In this document: piece by piece, positions 1 to 5,434 of the stretch
Layout: every line of letters begins with the position of its first letter
How positions within the stretch are numbered: position 1 is the stretch's first letter
Assembly: GCA_003477345.1 (NCBI GenBank)
Contig: DMTG01000233.1
Span: 1 to 5,434, forward strand
Reading direction: 5' to 3'
DNA length: 5,434 bases
DNA from: Succinivibrionaceae bacterium
GTDB lineage: Bacteria > Pseudomonadota > Gammaproteobacteria > Enterobacterales > Succinivibrionaceae
The notes under the pieces: generated by a model
The model's input: the letters and a program-made list of their open reading frames with translations, nothing else
What the model was told of the DNA's origin: nothing
Database searches by the model: none
Made by a program: the position numbers and the translations under genes

Positions 1-8
1 TCTGTATT

Positions 9-14
9 TATAAT
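9..14 (+). promoter_or_regulatory. candidate -10 box of the lolCDE promoter
   Basis: A perfect TATAAT hexamer sits in the AT-rich leader 39 bases before the lolC start. Transcription would begin near position 21 and leave a short leader of about 30 bases. The matching -35 box would fall before the first base of the window, so only half of the promoter can be inspected. AT-rich DNA produces such hexamers by chance, so this is a plausible but unproven promoter. Confidence 0.45.
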
Positions 15-38
15 AAAAAGTAATTGTTCATATACGGC

Positions 39-45
39 AGGCGAG
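39..45 (+). promoter_or_regulatory. ribosome binding site supporting the TTG start of lolC
   Basis: AGGCGAG lies 7 bases before the TTG at 53. It is an imperfect Shine-Dalgarno match at normal spacing. It matters because the lolC frame contains no ATG or GTG between its upstream stop (TAA at 14-16) and the conserved start of the protein, so this site supports initiation at TTG. Confidence 0.5.
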
Positions 46-52
46 TAAAGAA

Positions 53-1249
53 TTGCATTTATTTCAACCATTAGAACTAGCGATAGTTTTTCGCTATGTA
101 AAATCAAACAGTCACCACCGCTTTGCCTCATTCATTGGCTTGTTAGCGACCGTTGGTATTGCCATCGGCGTCTGCGCGCTTATCGTGGTTTCATCCATTA
201 TGCAGGGACTGCAGGATAAGCTTAAGCAGGCTGTTCTCAATGATACGCCACAGGTCATTGTTGCGGCATCGGAAAGTGAAATTTACCAGCTTTTAAGAAT
301 TCCGCATGTTATTGCCGCCTCTCTGTATCTTGACGGTCAGGTGCTGATGCAGACAAGCAACGGCGTCGAACTCCTGTCCTTACAGGGTATTGATGTAAAC
401 GACATAAAAGTTCGCAAGGGCTACAATTCCGACATGCTCCACCTGCCGACGGTTCCTGAAGAAAAATCATATGCCCTTAACGCAGAGGCCGCCTTATATC
501 TGAAATACAACCTCCATATTGGAAATCAGGTGCGCCTGATCAGTATGCAGAACGCAAAATACTCACCGATTGGCCTTACGCCTAATCAGAGAGTTTTTAC
601 CCTCAGCTACTACACGCCTTCACTGAAAAGCACCACCAACACCTATAAGGCAATAGGCAATTTTTCTGACATTACAAAATTCTTAAGAGCCAGCCGCGAC
701 GACTACTCAGTAAGACTATGGCTTGACGATCCGTTTAAAGTTGATGAAACAGGACAGGCACTTACCAGATCAGGCTACAATTTTACGGACTGGCGTGATA
801 CTCAGGGCGCCTTTTTCAGAGCAGTAGCCCTGGAAAAATTATCAATGACTCTGATGCTGTTTCTGATAATTATTGTTGCAACCTTCAATATTCTCTCTTC
901 ACTGACCATGATCGTCAGCACCAGGCTTAGAGAAATCGCTATCTTAAAAACCCTGGGCACAAGATCTTCTTCAATCCTTTTTATTTTTACAGTTATAGGA
1001 ATGTCCTGCAGTGTTGTAGGCTCTCTTGCTGGAGTTGTTTTCGGCGTGCCAATGGCCATTCTTTCATCAGATATCTTAAGAATGTTTGGTTTTTCATTAT
1101 CGAACTCAGCCAATATTCCTGTAACTATTTCAGTGCTGAACATAGTAGCCGTAGTCTTAGGCTGCCTTGTACTGTCATTTTTATGCACTCTGTATCCAGC
1201 TATAAAAGCCGCGAGCACCAAACCAGTTGACCATCTGGCGCAAAACTGA
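53..1249 (+). CDS. lolC: LolC, membrane subunit of the lipoprotein-releasing ABC transporter
   Basis: LolC pairs with LolE in the inner membrane to form the LolCDE complex, which extracts outer-membrane lipoproteins and hands them to LolA. The 398-residue product matches the E. coli length (399). It shows the family plan: TM1 at about 24-50, a periplasmic MacB-like domain at about 51-260, then three TM segments at about 262-288, 306-338 and 356-381 forming an FtsX-type domain. The loop around residues 166-183 (core SPIGLTPNQRVF) corresponds to the E. coli LolC 'hook' that binds LolA, which separates LolC from LolE. RLWLDDPFKVD at 221-231 is also LolC-like. The start is TTG: it matches the E. 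coli N-terminus (QPLEL against QPVAL) and no ATG is available upstream. The cytoplasmic coupling region is REIAILKTLGTR (293-304). First gene of a tight operon with lolD and lolE. Confidence 0.95.
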   Translation: MHLFQPLELAIVFRYVKSNSHHRFASFIGLLATVGIAIGVCALIVVSSIMQGLQDKLKQAVLNDTPQVIVAASESEIYQLLRIPHVIAASLYLDGQVLMQTSNGVELLSLQGIDVNDIKVRKGYNSDMLHLPTVPEEKSYALNAEAALYLKYNLHIGNQVRLISMQNAKYSPIGLTPNQRVFTLSYYTPSLKSTTNTYKAIGNFSDITKFLRASRDDYSVRLWLDDPFKVDETGQALTRSGYNFTDWRDTQGAFFRAVALEKLSMTLMLFLIIIVATFNILSSLTMIVSTRLREIAILKTLGTRSSSILFIFTVIGMSCSVVGSLAGVVFGVPMAILSSDILRMFGFSLSNSANIPVTISVLNIVAVVLGCLVLSFLCTLYPAIKAASTKPVDHLAQN

Positions 1250-1251
1250 GG
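1247..1251 (+). promoter_or_regulatory. ribosome binding site of lolD, overlapping the lolC stop
   Basis: TGAGG contains the lolC TGA stop codon (1247-1249) and a GAGG Shine-Dalgarno core that ends 9 bases before the lolD ATG. A ribosome terminating on lolC therefore covers the lolD binding site, which suggests translational coupling of the two subunits. Confidence 0.6.
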
Positions 1252-1260
1252 TTTAAAAAT

Positions 1261-1938
1261 ATGAATGAAATTATTCTGAAAGCAACTGACATAAAGAAAA
1301 CCTTTAAGGAAGGCAATGTCATAACCTCAGTACTAAACGGAATAAATCTTGATATTTATGCCGATGAGGTAACCGCAATCATTGGGAAATCAGGCTCTGG
1401 GAAAAGTACCCTGCTGCATATACTAGGCACCTTAAGTCAGGCTGACAGCGGCTCTGTCATGTTCAAGCAGAAGAATATTGAACAGATGAATGCTTTTGAA
1501 AGAGCTCTGTTCCGCAACAAGAACCTTGGTTTTGTTTATCAGTTCCATCACCTGCTGGGAGATTTTTCAGCCCTTGAAAACGTAATGATGCCGCTGATGA
1601 TAGGCCATACAAGCAGTTCTGCTGCAGAAAAAATAGCCAAGGAATACTTAGAAAAGGTAGGACTCGGCGACAGACTTGACTACAGACCAAGCGAACTGTC
1701 AGGAGGAGAAAGACAGAGAGTCGCCATCGCCAGAGCGCTGTGCAATAAACCTGATATTATTCTGGCAGACGAGCCTACCGGAAATCTTGATAATCAGAAT
1801 GCGCAGGCTGTTTTTGATCTGTTTACATCACTGGTAAAAGAACAGCATGCGGCTGTAGTAATGGTTACTCATGACCGAGCACTTGCCGAACGCTGCAATC
1901 GCATATATGAAATTACGGATGGGCGCATTGATGCTTAG
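1261..1938 (+). CDS. lolD: LolD, ATPase subunit of the lipoprotein-releasing ABC transporter
   Basis: Cytoplasmic nucleotide-binding subunit; a LolD dimer powers lipoprotein extraction by LolC and LolE. All ABC ATPase motifs are present in the 225 residues: Walker A GKSGSGKST (42-50), Q-loop glutamine 94, signature LSGGE (146-150), Walker B IILADEP (166-172) with catalytic Glu171, D-loop GNLD (174-177) and H-loop His204. The stretch GFVYQFHHLLGDFSALENV (90-108) is nearly identical to E. coli LolD (GFIYQFHHLLPDFTALENV) and is more specific than the general MacB/FtsE pattern. The ATG at 1261 gives an N-terminus (MNEIILKATDIKKTF) that aligns with E. coli without gaps. The protein is about 8 residues shorter than E. 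coli LolD (233) at the C-terminus, where the gene runs into lolE. Nothing suggests loss of activity. Confidence 0.97.
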   Translation: MNEIILKATDIKKTFKEGNVITSVLNGINLDIYADEVTAIIGKSGSGKSTLLHILGTLSQADSGSVMFKQKNIEQMNAFERALFRNKNLGFVYQFHHLLGDFSALENVMMPLMIGHTSSSAAEKIAKEYLEKVGLGDRLDYRPSELSGGERQRVAIARALCNKPDIILADEPTGNLDNQNAQAVFDLFTSLVKEQHAAVVMVTHDRALAERCNRIYEITDGRIDA

Positions 1939-3178
1939 TCTAATTTTAAAAACAAGCTACAGGTTCTTAAAGTCCAAACGCTACGGTGCCCTGGCTCATT
2001 TCATGTCTATGGCATCAACGTTTGGCATTGCAGTTGGCGTGTGCGCCCTGATTGTAGGTCTGAGCGCCATGCGGGGATTTGAATTTGAACTGCATAATCG
2101 AGTTCTCTCTCTGATCCCAACCGCCCAGCTCAAAGCCTTCAACGGTTTTTTCTACGACATTCATTCTGATATACAGTTTCTTGAAAAAAATGAATTTATC
2201 GAAGCGGCAGCGCCTGCCAAAGAAATTGAAGGTGTTTTTGTTTCCGGTCGTGACTTTGCACCAGCAGCAATTATCGGAATTGATGTCCGTCGAGAGCCTG
2301 AGGTGATTGAGCTTGACAGATTTATGGACTGCAGCATTGATGAACTGGAAAGCGAAACAGATGAGCTCAAAATTATTATAGGAACAGGCATTGCCAAGAG
2401 ACTTCATGTCAACAAGGGCGATACTATCGATCTTATTACAGCAGAAGAGTCAACTGCAGCTGATACCAACTTCCTGTCGCAGCCGGTATCTGCAACCTTT
2501 AAAATCGTTGGAACTTTCAAAACCGGCGGTGTAATAGACTCAAGCATGGCTTTTATCGATGTTGATGACGCCGTAAATATTACCTTTACCCCGTCACCTG
2601 ATACGATTCATATCCGTACCAAAGATCTAACCGCAGCCTTTGATGAAGTATATAACGCGACCAAGAACTTCCCGGAAGAAGTCGCAATTCAAAGCTGGAT
2701 GCAGACGCAGGGCAAGCTGTACAACGATATACAGATGGTGCGAGGCATCATGTACATCGCTATGTTCCTAGTGCTGACAGTCGCCTGCTTTAACATTATT
2801 TCCAACCTCATCATGACGGTTTCAGAAAAGAGCCACGAAATTGCCATTATGCTTACCATGGGCGCCAGCAGGAGCTTCATTATAAAAGTGTTCACCTGCC
2901 TTGGAATGATGTCTGCTCTAAGAGGCGCCATTATAGGTCTGGTTTTTGGCTGCGGTATAGCCATGGCGCTGACGCCGATTACTAAGAATTTCGAAGAATG
3001 GTTTGGCTTTAAGCTGCTGGATGAAAATATTTATTTTGTAAACTTTATTCCAGTAAAGCTTGATATAGAAGATATAGCGATAGTAATGTCATGCGCTGTT
3101 ATTATGGCATTTCTGGCCTCTATATACCCGGCAATAAAAGCCTCCAGAATCAAACCAGCAGAAGAACTCAGTATGTAA
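1931..3178 (+). CDS. lolE: LolE, membrane subunit of the lipoprotein-releasing ABC transporter
   Basis: Second membrane subunit of LolCDE; in E. coli LolE is the subunit that mainly contacts the incoming lipoprotein. The ATG at 1931 gives 415 residues (E. coli 414) and overlaps the end of lolD by 8 bases. The frame stays open further upstream inside lolD, but that sequence is not LolE-like; GGATGGG (1917-1923) is a weak binding site for the chosen start. TM segments lie at about 26-46, 271-296, 315-346 and 382-402, with the periplasmic domain at about 47-268. LolE-specific matches are GLSAMRGFEFEL (43-54), QMVRGIMYIAM (268-278), VACFNI (284-289) and the IYFVNFIP segment (367-374). The N-terminal GIAVGVCALIV and C-terminal YPAIKAS..KPAEEL motifs mirror LolC, as expected for paralogues. 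One oddity is the coupling helix, which reads IMLTMGAS where relatives usually have a basic residue (ILRTLGA type). Confidence 0.95.
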   Translation: MLSLILKTSYRFLKSKRYGALAHFMSMASTFGIAVGVCALIVGLSAMRGFEFELHNRVLSLIPTAQLKAFNGFFYDIHSDIQFLEKNEFIEAAAPAKEIEGVFVSGRDFAPAAIIGIDVRREPEVIELDRFMDCSIDELESETDELKIIIGTGIAKRLHVNKGDTIDLITAEESTAADTNFLSQPVSATFKIVGTFKTGGVIDSSMAFIDVDDAVNITFTPSPDTIHIRTKDLTAAFDEVYNATKNFPEEVAIQSWMQTQGKLYNDIQMVRGIMYIAMFLVLTVACFNIISNLIMTVSEKSHEIAIMLTMGASRSFIIKVFTCLGMMSALRGAIIGLVFGCGIAMALTPITKNFEEWFGFKLLDENIYFVNFIPVKLDIEDIAIVMSCAVIMAFLASIYPAIKASRIKPAEELSM

Positions 3179-3183
3179 AAGAT

Positions 3184-3189
3184 AAGGGG
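3184..3189 (+). promoter_or_regulatory. ribosome binding site of the yajL-like gene
   Basis: AAGGGG, 8 bases before the ATG at 3198, lies in the 19-base gap after lolE. It is the clearest Shine-Dalgarno sequence in the window. It allows the gene to be translated independently even though it probably shares the lolCDE transcript. Confidence 0.6.
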
Positions 3190-3197
3190 TAATAAAA

Positions 3198-3755
3198 ATG
3201 AAAACTGCATTAGTTGTCTACGCTGACGGCACCGAAGACATCGAAGTCACCGCAACTGCAGACGTTCTCGCACGCGGCGGAGTCAAAGTAACCAGAGCTG
3301 CCGTTAACACTACAGGAGATCTCACTGTAAAGCTTGCTCACGGCACAAAAGTAGAGTGTGATATCCACATAAGTGACTGTCAGGAAGATTATGATCTTAT
3401 AGCAGTACCAGGCGGACTTCCTGGCGCTGAATACTGCCGCGACAACAAAGATCTTACAGAACTGCTGAAAGCTCAGCACGCTAATAAACGCTATATAGGC
3501 GCAATCTGCGCAGCTCCAGGCTTTGTTCTGGCCACCCACAAAATCATTACCAGCGGGAAAGCCACCGGTTACCCTGGATGCGAAAAAGGCATTGCCAACT
3601 ATACAGGAAAAGGTGTGGAAATCGATGAGGAAAACAGGATAATCACCGGTAAAGGCCCTGGCTATGCTTTAGAATTTGGTGTAGCGCTGCTAGAAGCCCT
3701 CATGGGACCAGAAATTGCCAACAGAGTCGCTGCCGGCATGCTGATGCGCGAGTAA
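3198..3755 (+). CDS. yajL: DJ-1/PfpI-family protein, YajL type
   Basis: Cytosolic single-domain protein of the DJ-1/YajL branch, linked in E. coli to oxidative and carbonyl stress protection (chaperone and proposed deglycase activities; the enzymatic role is debated). Seen in the 185 residues: the N-terminal strand followed by GTEDIEV, whose Glu16 matches DJ-1 Glu18; PGGLPGAEYCRDN (71-83); and the nucleophile elbow AICAAPG (102-108) with the reactive Cys104, equivalent to DJ-1 Cys106. GKGPGYALEFGVALLEAL (151-168) corresponds to the family's C-terminal GPG motif. It is about 11 residues shorter than E. coli YajL and close to human DJ-1 in length. It follows lolE by 19 bases on the same strand and faces thiI tail to tail; the yajL-thiI pairing also occurs in E. 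coli, which supports yajL over other DJ-1 paralogues. The older name thiJ is misleading, as a thiamine role was not upheld. Confidence 0.88.
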   Translation: MKTALVVYADGTEDIEVTATADVLARGGVKVTRAAVNTTGDLTVKLAHGTKVECDIHISDCQEDYDLIAVPGGLPGAEYCRDNKDLTELLKAQHANKRYIGAICAAPGFVLATHKIITSGKATGYPGCEKGIANYTGKGVEIDEENRIITGKGPGYALEFGVALLEALMGPEIANRVAAGMLMRE

Positions 3756-3763
3756 ATTTAGGA

Positions 3764-3789
3764 ACAATCTCCACAGCCGTGGAGATTGT
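3764..3789. terminator. bidirectional terminator-like hairpin between yajL and thiI
   Basis: Perfect 11-bp inverted repeat: ACAATCTCCAC, loop AGCC, GTGGAGATTGT. It lies 8 bases after the yajL stop and 13 bases beyond the thiI stop, so it can end both convergent transcripts. Neither side has a classical run of T: the + strand continues ATGTTC and the - strand TCCTAAATTT. It may therefore act as a weak or factor-assisted terminator, or as a 3'-end stabilising stem. Confidence 0.65.
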
Positions 3790-3802
3790 ATGTTCAGGAC
3801 AA

Positions 3803-5260
3803 TTATTCAGGTCTATAAACTTTTACGTTGTGATGACCTAATTCCTTCAGCTGACGCGCCTGCATCAGGCTCATAACTCCCTGATCACAGAACAGAGCAT
3901 AGGTCTTGAGCATATCAAGACCTGCAAAGTTTTTGGCCACCTTGTAAAAAGGCATAAGAATAACTTCATGGTTCTCGATTTGAAGCGGGTTCTTCTCCGC
4001 ATCTTCAGGAGATCTCACGTCCAGAACGACTTCACCAGGCTGCAGGGTATTTACAGTTTCAACCTCTTCCTTTAACCTGCTGGTATCATTTGGAATATCG
4101 TTAATATCCATTACTCTGGCAGCCGCCACAGCCTTGTCTACCAGATCAGAGTCCATTTTGGCCTCTTCTTCTTCAACAAACTCTCGGCTAGGGCAGACAT
4201 TAGGGTGATCTGAAATTACTCCGCAGTACTCCGGCATGGTTTCAGCAAAACCAATTGTTCCTATCTCTCTTGACTCATCGATAATATCCTGTTTATCCAT
4301 GGTAACCAGCGGTCTTAGGAGCAGAACATCACAGGCTTTTTCAATGTGAGACAGATTGGTAAGCGTCTGAGATGACACCTGACCTAAGCTCTCGCCGGTA
4401 ACCAGCGCTTCCGCCTTGTACTTCTGAGCTATTCTGGAGCCCACACGCATCATCATGCGCTTTAAAATAACACCGCGCACGCCGTGATGGGTACGCTCTA
4501 GAATCTGACCTACGATATCTTCAAAAGGAATAGTTACAAATCTGACTTTATGAGAGGAGGCAAAGCGATCCCATAAGAAATAGCTTTCCTGCTTGACTCC
4601 GATCTCATGAGCGGTTCCGCCCATATTGAAGAATAAAAAGTTTACGCGCGCACCGCGATGCATGACTCGATAGGTTGAAACACCGCTGTCAAAACCGCCC
4701 GAAATAAGAGAGAATACCTCCCCCTGAGAGCCGACCGGGAAACCGCCCAGGCCTAAGTAGCGCTCACCTGTCACATACACATTCTTGTTTTCAATGGTTA
4801 TATGAATGGTAACTTCAGGATTGTCGAGATCTACGCCCTTGTTTTCAAAAGCCGCCTTGAACTTTCCCCCAATTATTCTTTCAGCCTGCTGAGAGTTGAA
4901 ATCATGTACGCCGTGACGCTTGACGCGAACAGCAAAGGTATGACCGATAATCTCTTTACCGCACTGATCCTTTATCTGATCAAACAGTTCATCCAGACTG
5001 TTGAAAGAATATTCCTTTACTTCCATAAAGGAGTGAATTCCGGGAATACGGGAAAGCTCCCTTACTGCAAGCTTTCTAGTGGCCTCATCGCTGCCCTCAA
5101 ACTCCGCAAAAATCTTATCCCACTGGGACACTGCATTTACTTTATAGTTATGGTGGGTAGCAACATTGACTATGTTTCTGCGTACCAGCTTGATTAAGCG
5201 ATTACGTACAGGTCGGCTTTTTATTGAAATTTCAGGGAACAGTCTAATTATAAATTTCAT
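3803..5260 (-). CDS. thiI: ThiI, tRNA 4-thiouridine synthase / thiazole sulfurtransferase
   Basis: ThiI takes persulfide sulfur from IscS, uses ATP to make 4-thiouridine at position 8 of tRNA, and passes sulfur to ThiS for the thiazole of thiamine. The 485 residues show the full E. coli-type plan: an N-terminal ferredoxin-like region (MKFIIRLFPEISIKS), a THUMP domain at about 60-165 (RVKRHGVHDF at 112-121), the PP-loop SGGFDSGVS (187-195), and a C-terminal rhodanese-like domain at about 400-485. The active Cys458 (CDQGVMS) and partner Cys346 (PEYCGVIS) match E. coli Cys456 and Cys344; Asp191 matches the PP-loop aspartate Asp189. An extra Cys356 lies ten residues after Cys346, where E. coli has none. 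I chose the ATG at 5260 because MKFII aligns exactly with the E. coli start; a GTG three codons upstream (5269) is possible. Neither start has a clear Shine-Dalgarno sequence. It may be co-transcribed with the slyD-like gene upstream. Confidence 0.96.
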   Translation of the reverse strand: MKFIIRLFPEISIKSRPVRNRLIKLVRRNIVNVATHHNYKVNAVSQWDKIFAEFEGSDEATRKLAVRELSRIPGIHSFMEVKEYSFNSLDELFDQIKDQCGKEIIGHTFAVRVKRHGVHDFNSQQAERIIGGKFKAAFENKGVDLDNPEVTIHITIENKNVYVTGERYLGLGGFPVGSQGEVFSLISGGFDSGVSTYRVMHRGARVNFLFFNMGGTAHEIGVKQESYFLWDRFASSHKVRFVTIPFEDIVGQILERTHHGVRGVILKRMMMRVGSRIAQKYKAEALVTGESLGQVSSQTLTNLSHIEKACDVLLLRPLVTMDKQDIIDESREIGTIGFAETMPEYCGVISDHPNVCPSREFVEEEEAKMDSDLVDKAVAAARVMDINDIPNDTSRLKEEVETVNTLQPGEVVLDVRSPEDAEKNPLQIENHEVILMPFYKVAKNFAGLDMLKTYALFCDQGVMSLMQARQLKELGHHNVKVYRPE

Positions 5261-5276
5261 AGAAATCACTAAGGAA

Positions 5277-5297
5277 ATACCCCGAGAGCCGGGGCAT
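5277..5297 (-). other. GC-rich hairpin just upstream of thiI
   Basis: On the - strand ATGCCCCG, loop GCTCT, CGGGGTAT forms an 8-bp stem with one G-U pair. Its 3' arm ends 16 bases before the thiI ATG. No run of T follows, so it is a poor intrinsic terminator. Its closeness to the start suggests that it could influence ribosome access. The structure is seen; the role is inferred. Confidence 0.5.
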
Positions 5298-5318
5298 GAT
5301 GATGTTTTCAGATACTTT

Positions 5319-5342
5319 GACAGCAGGCTTATGCCTGCCGTC
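5319..5342 (-). terminator. hairpin downstream of the slyD-like gene
   Basis: On the - strand GACGGCAGGC, loop ATAA, GCCTGCTGTC forms a 10-bp stem. It has one G-U pair as RNA on this strand, but an A-C mismatch on the other, so the stem suits - strand transcripts. It lies 34 bases after the slyD-like stop. No T-tract follows (AAAGTATCTG). It may be an attenuating or 3'-end stem of the slyD-like message, or part of the thiI leader. Confidence 0.45.
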
Positions 5343-5376
5343 TTGCAGTAACCGCCGCGTTTTCTGAATAATACGC

Positions 5377-5434
5377 TTATTCGTGGTGGTGACAGCAGTG
5401 GTGCTCTTCGCCCTCTTCACCGTCGTGATGGTGG
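5377..5434 (-). CDS. slyD: C-terminal end of a His/Cys-rich metal-binding protein, probably SlyD (partial)
   Basis: Only the last 18 complete codons are inside the window. They read HHHDGEEGEEHHCCHHHE and end at TAA (5379-5377). A terminal tail rich in His, acidic residues and a Cys-Cys pair is the hallmark of SlyD, an FKBP-type prolyl isomerase that binds nickel and zinc through its tail and helps hydrogenase maturation. The folded FKBP domain lies outside the window, so the assignment rests on composition alone. UreE also ends in a His-rich tail, but its tail normally lacks the Cys pair; a metal transporter or a HypB-like protein fits less well. The gene runs in the same direction as thiI and ends 116 bases before it, so the two could share a transcript. 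Confidence 0.6.
   Translation of the reverse strand, partial: HHHDGEEGEEHHCCHHHE

Noticed and set aside
802..1221. 139-codon open frame on the - strand inside lolC
   Set aside because: It is antisense to the conserved membrane domain of LolC, has no recognisable family features, and is explained as a shadow of the real gene.
1871..1930. Upstream extension of lolE into lolD
   Set aside because: The frame is open and has possible starts at 1907 and 1919, but the added residues do not resemble a LolE N-terminus; the ATG at 1931 gives the usual length.
3060..3087. Possible promoter for yajL inside the end of lolE (TTGATA then TAGTAAT)
   Set aside because: The -10 match is poor and the spacing too short; the region is AT-rich coding sequence, so a chance match is likely.
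4802..5197. 131-codon open frame on the + strand opposite thiI
   Set aside because: It lies wholly antisense to the THUMP and N-terminal region of ThiI, whose match to the family is clear; the product has no recognisable motif.
5317..5322. Perfect TTGACA on the + strand, resembling a -35 box
   Set aside because: No -10 hexamer occurs at 16-18 bases, it is part of the hairpin at 5319-5342, and it would point antisense into the slyD-like gene.
5166..5351. 61-codon open frame on the + strand across the thiI start and the spacer
   Set aside because: Half is antisense to ThiI codons and the rest covers the two hairpins; no binding site or family resemblance supports it.
5261..5376. Thiamine (TPP) riboswitch before thiI
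   Set aside because: The gene's role made me look, but the conserved CUGAGA and ACCUGAUC-type core elements are absent.

Overview
The window looks like chromosomal core-genome DNA from a Gammaproteobacterium of moderate GC content. It holds separate LolC and LolE subunits rather than the single LolF found in many other proteobacteria. It also holds a long ThiI with the C-terminal rhodanese domain typical of enterobacterial ThiI, and the yajL/thiI gene pair arranged tail to tail as in E. coli. Many residues differ from E. coli and the surrounding order (lolCDE, then yajL, thiI and a slyD-like gene) is not that of E. coli, so this is a more distant gammaproteobacterium. An Aeromonadales/Succinivibrionaceae-type host is a guess that I cannot prove from the sequence.

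Layout. Positions 1-52 are an AT-rich leader with a TATAAT hexamer. Positions 53-3178 hold lolC, lolD and lolE on the + strand. They are packed tightly: 11 bases separate lolC and lolD, and lolD and lolE overlap by 8 bases. A DJ-1/YajL-family gene follows at 3198-3755 after 19 bases, so it is probably read from the same transcript. A perfect 11-bp hairpin (3764-3789) lies between the convergent ends of yajL and thiI. thiI runs on the - strand (5260 down to 3803). Upstream of it, a 116-base spacer contains two further hairpins. The - strand gene before that is represented only by its last codons (5434-5377), a His/Cys-rich tail most like SlyD.

How the genes work together. LolCDE is the inner-membrane ABC transporter that extracts mature outer-membrane lipoproteins and passes them to the periplasmic carrier LolA; LolC and LolE are the membrane subunits and LolD the ATPase. 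YajL is a cytosolic cysteine-dependent protein linked to protein-damage defence. ThiI is a tRNA 4-thiouridine synthase and sulfur carrier for thiazole synthesis. SlyD is a metal-binding prolyl isomerase. The last three have no obvious functional tie to lipoprotein sorting.

I see no mobile element, CRISPR array, RNA gene or undescribed system. The points worth a second look are small: a TTG start on lolC, a thiI leader with two hairpins and no Shine-Dalgarno sequence, the yajL linkage to lolCDE, and a few residue-level oddities in LolC, LolE and ThiI.
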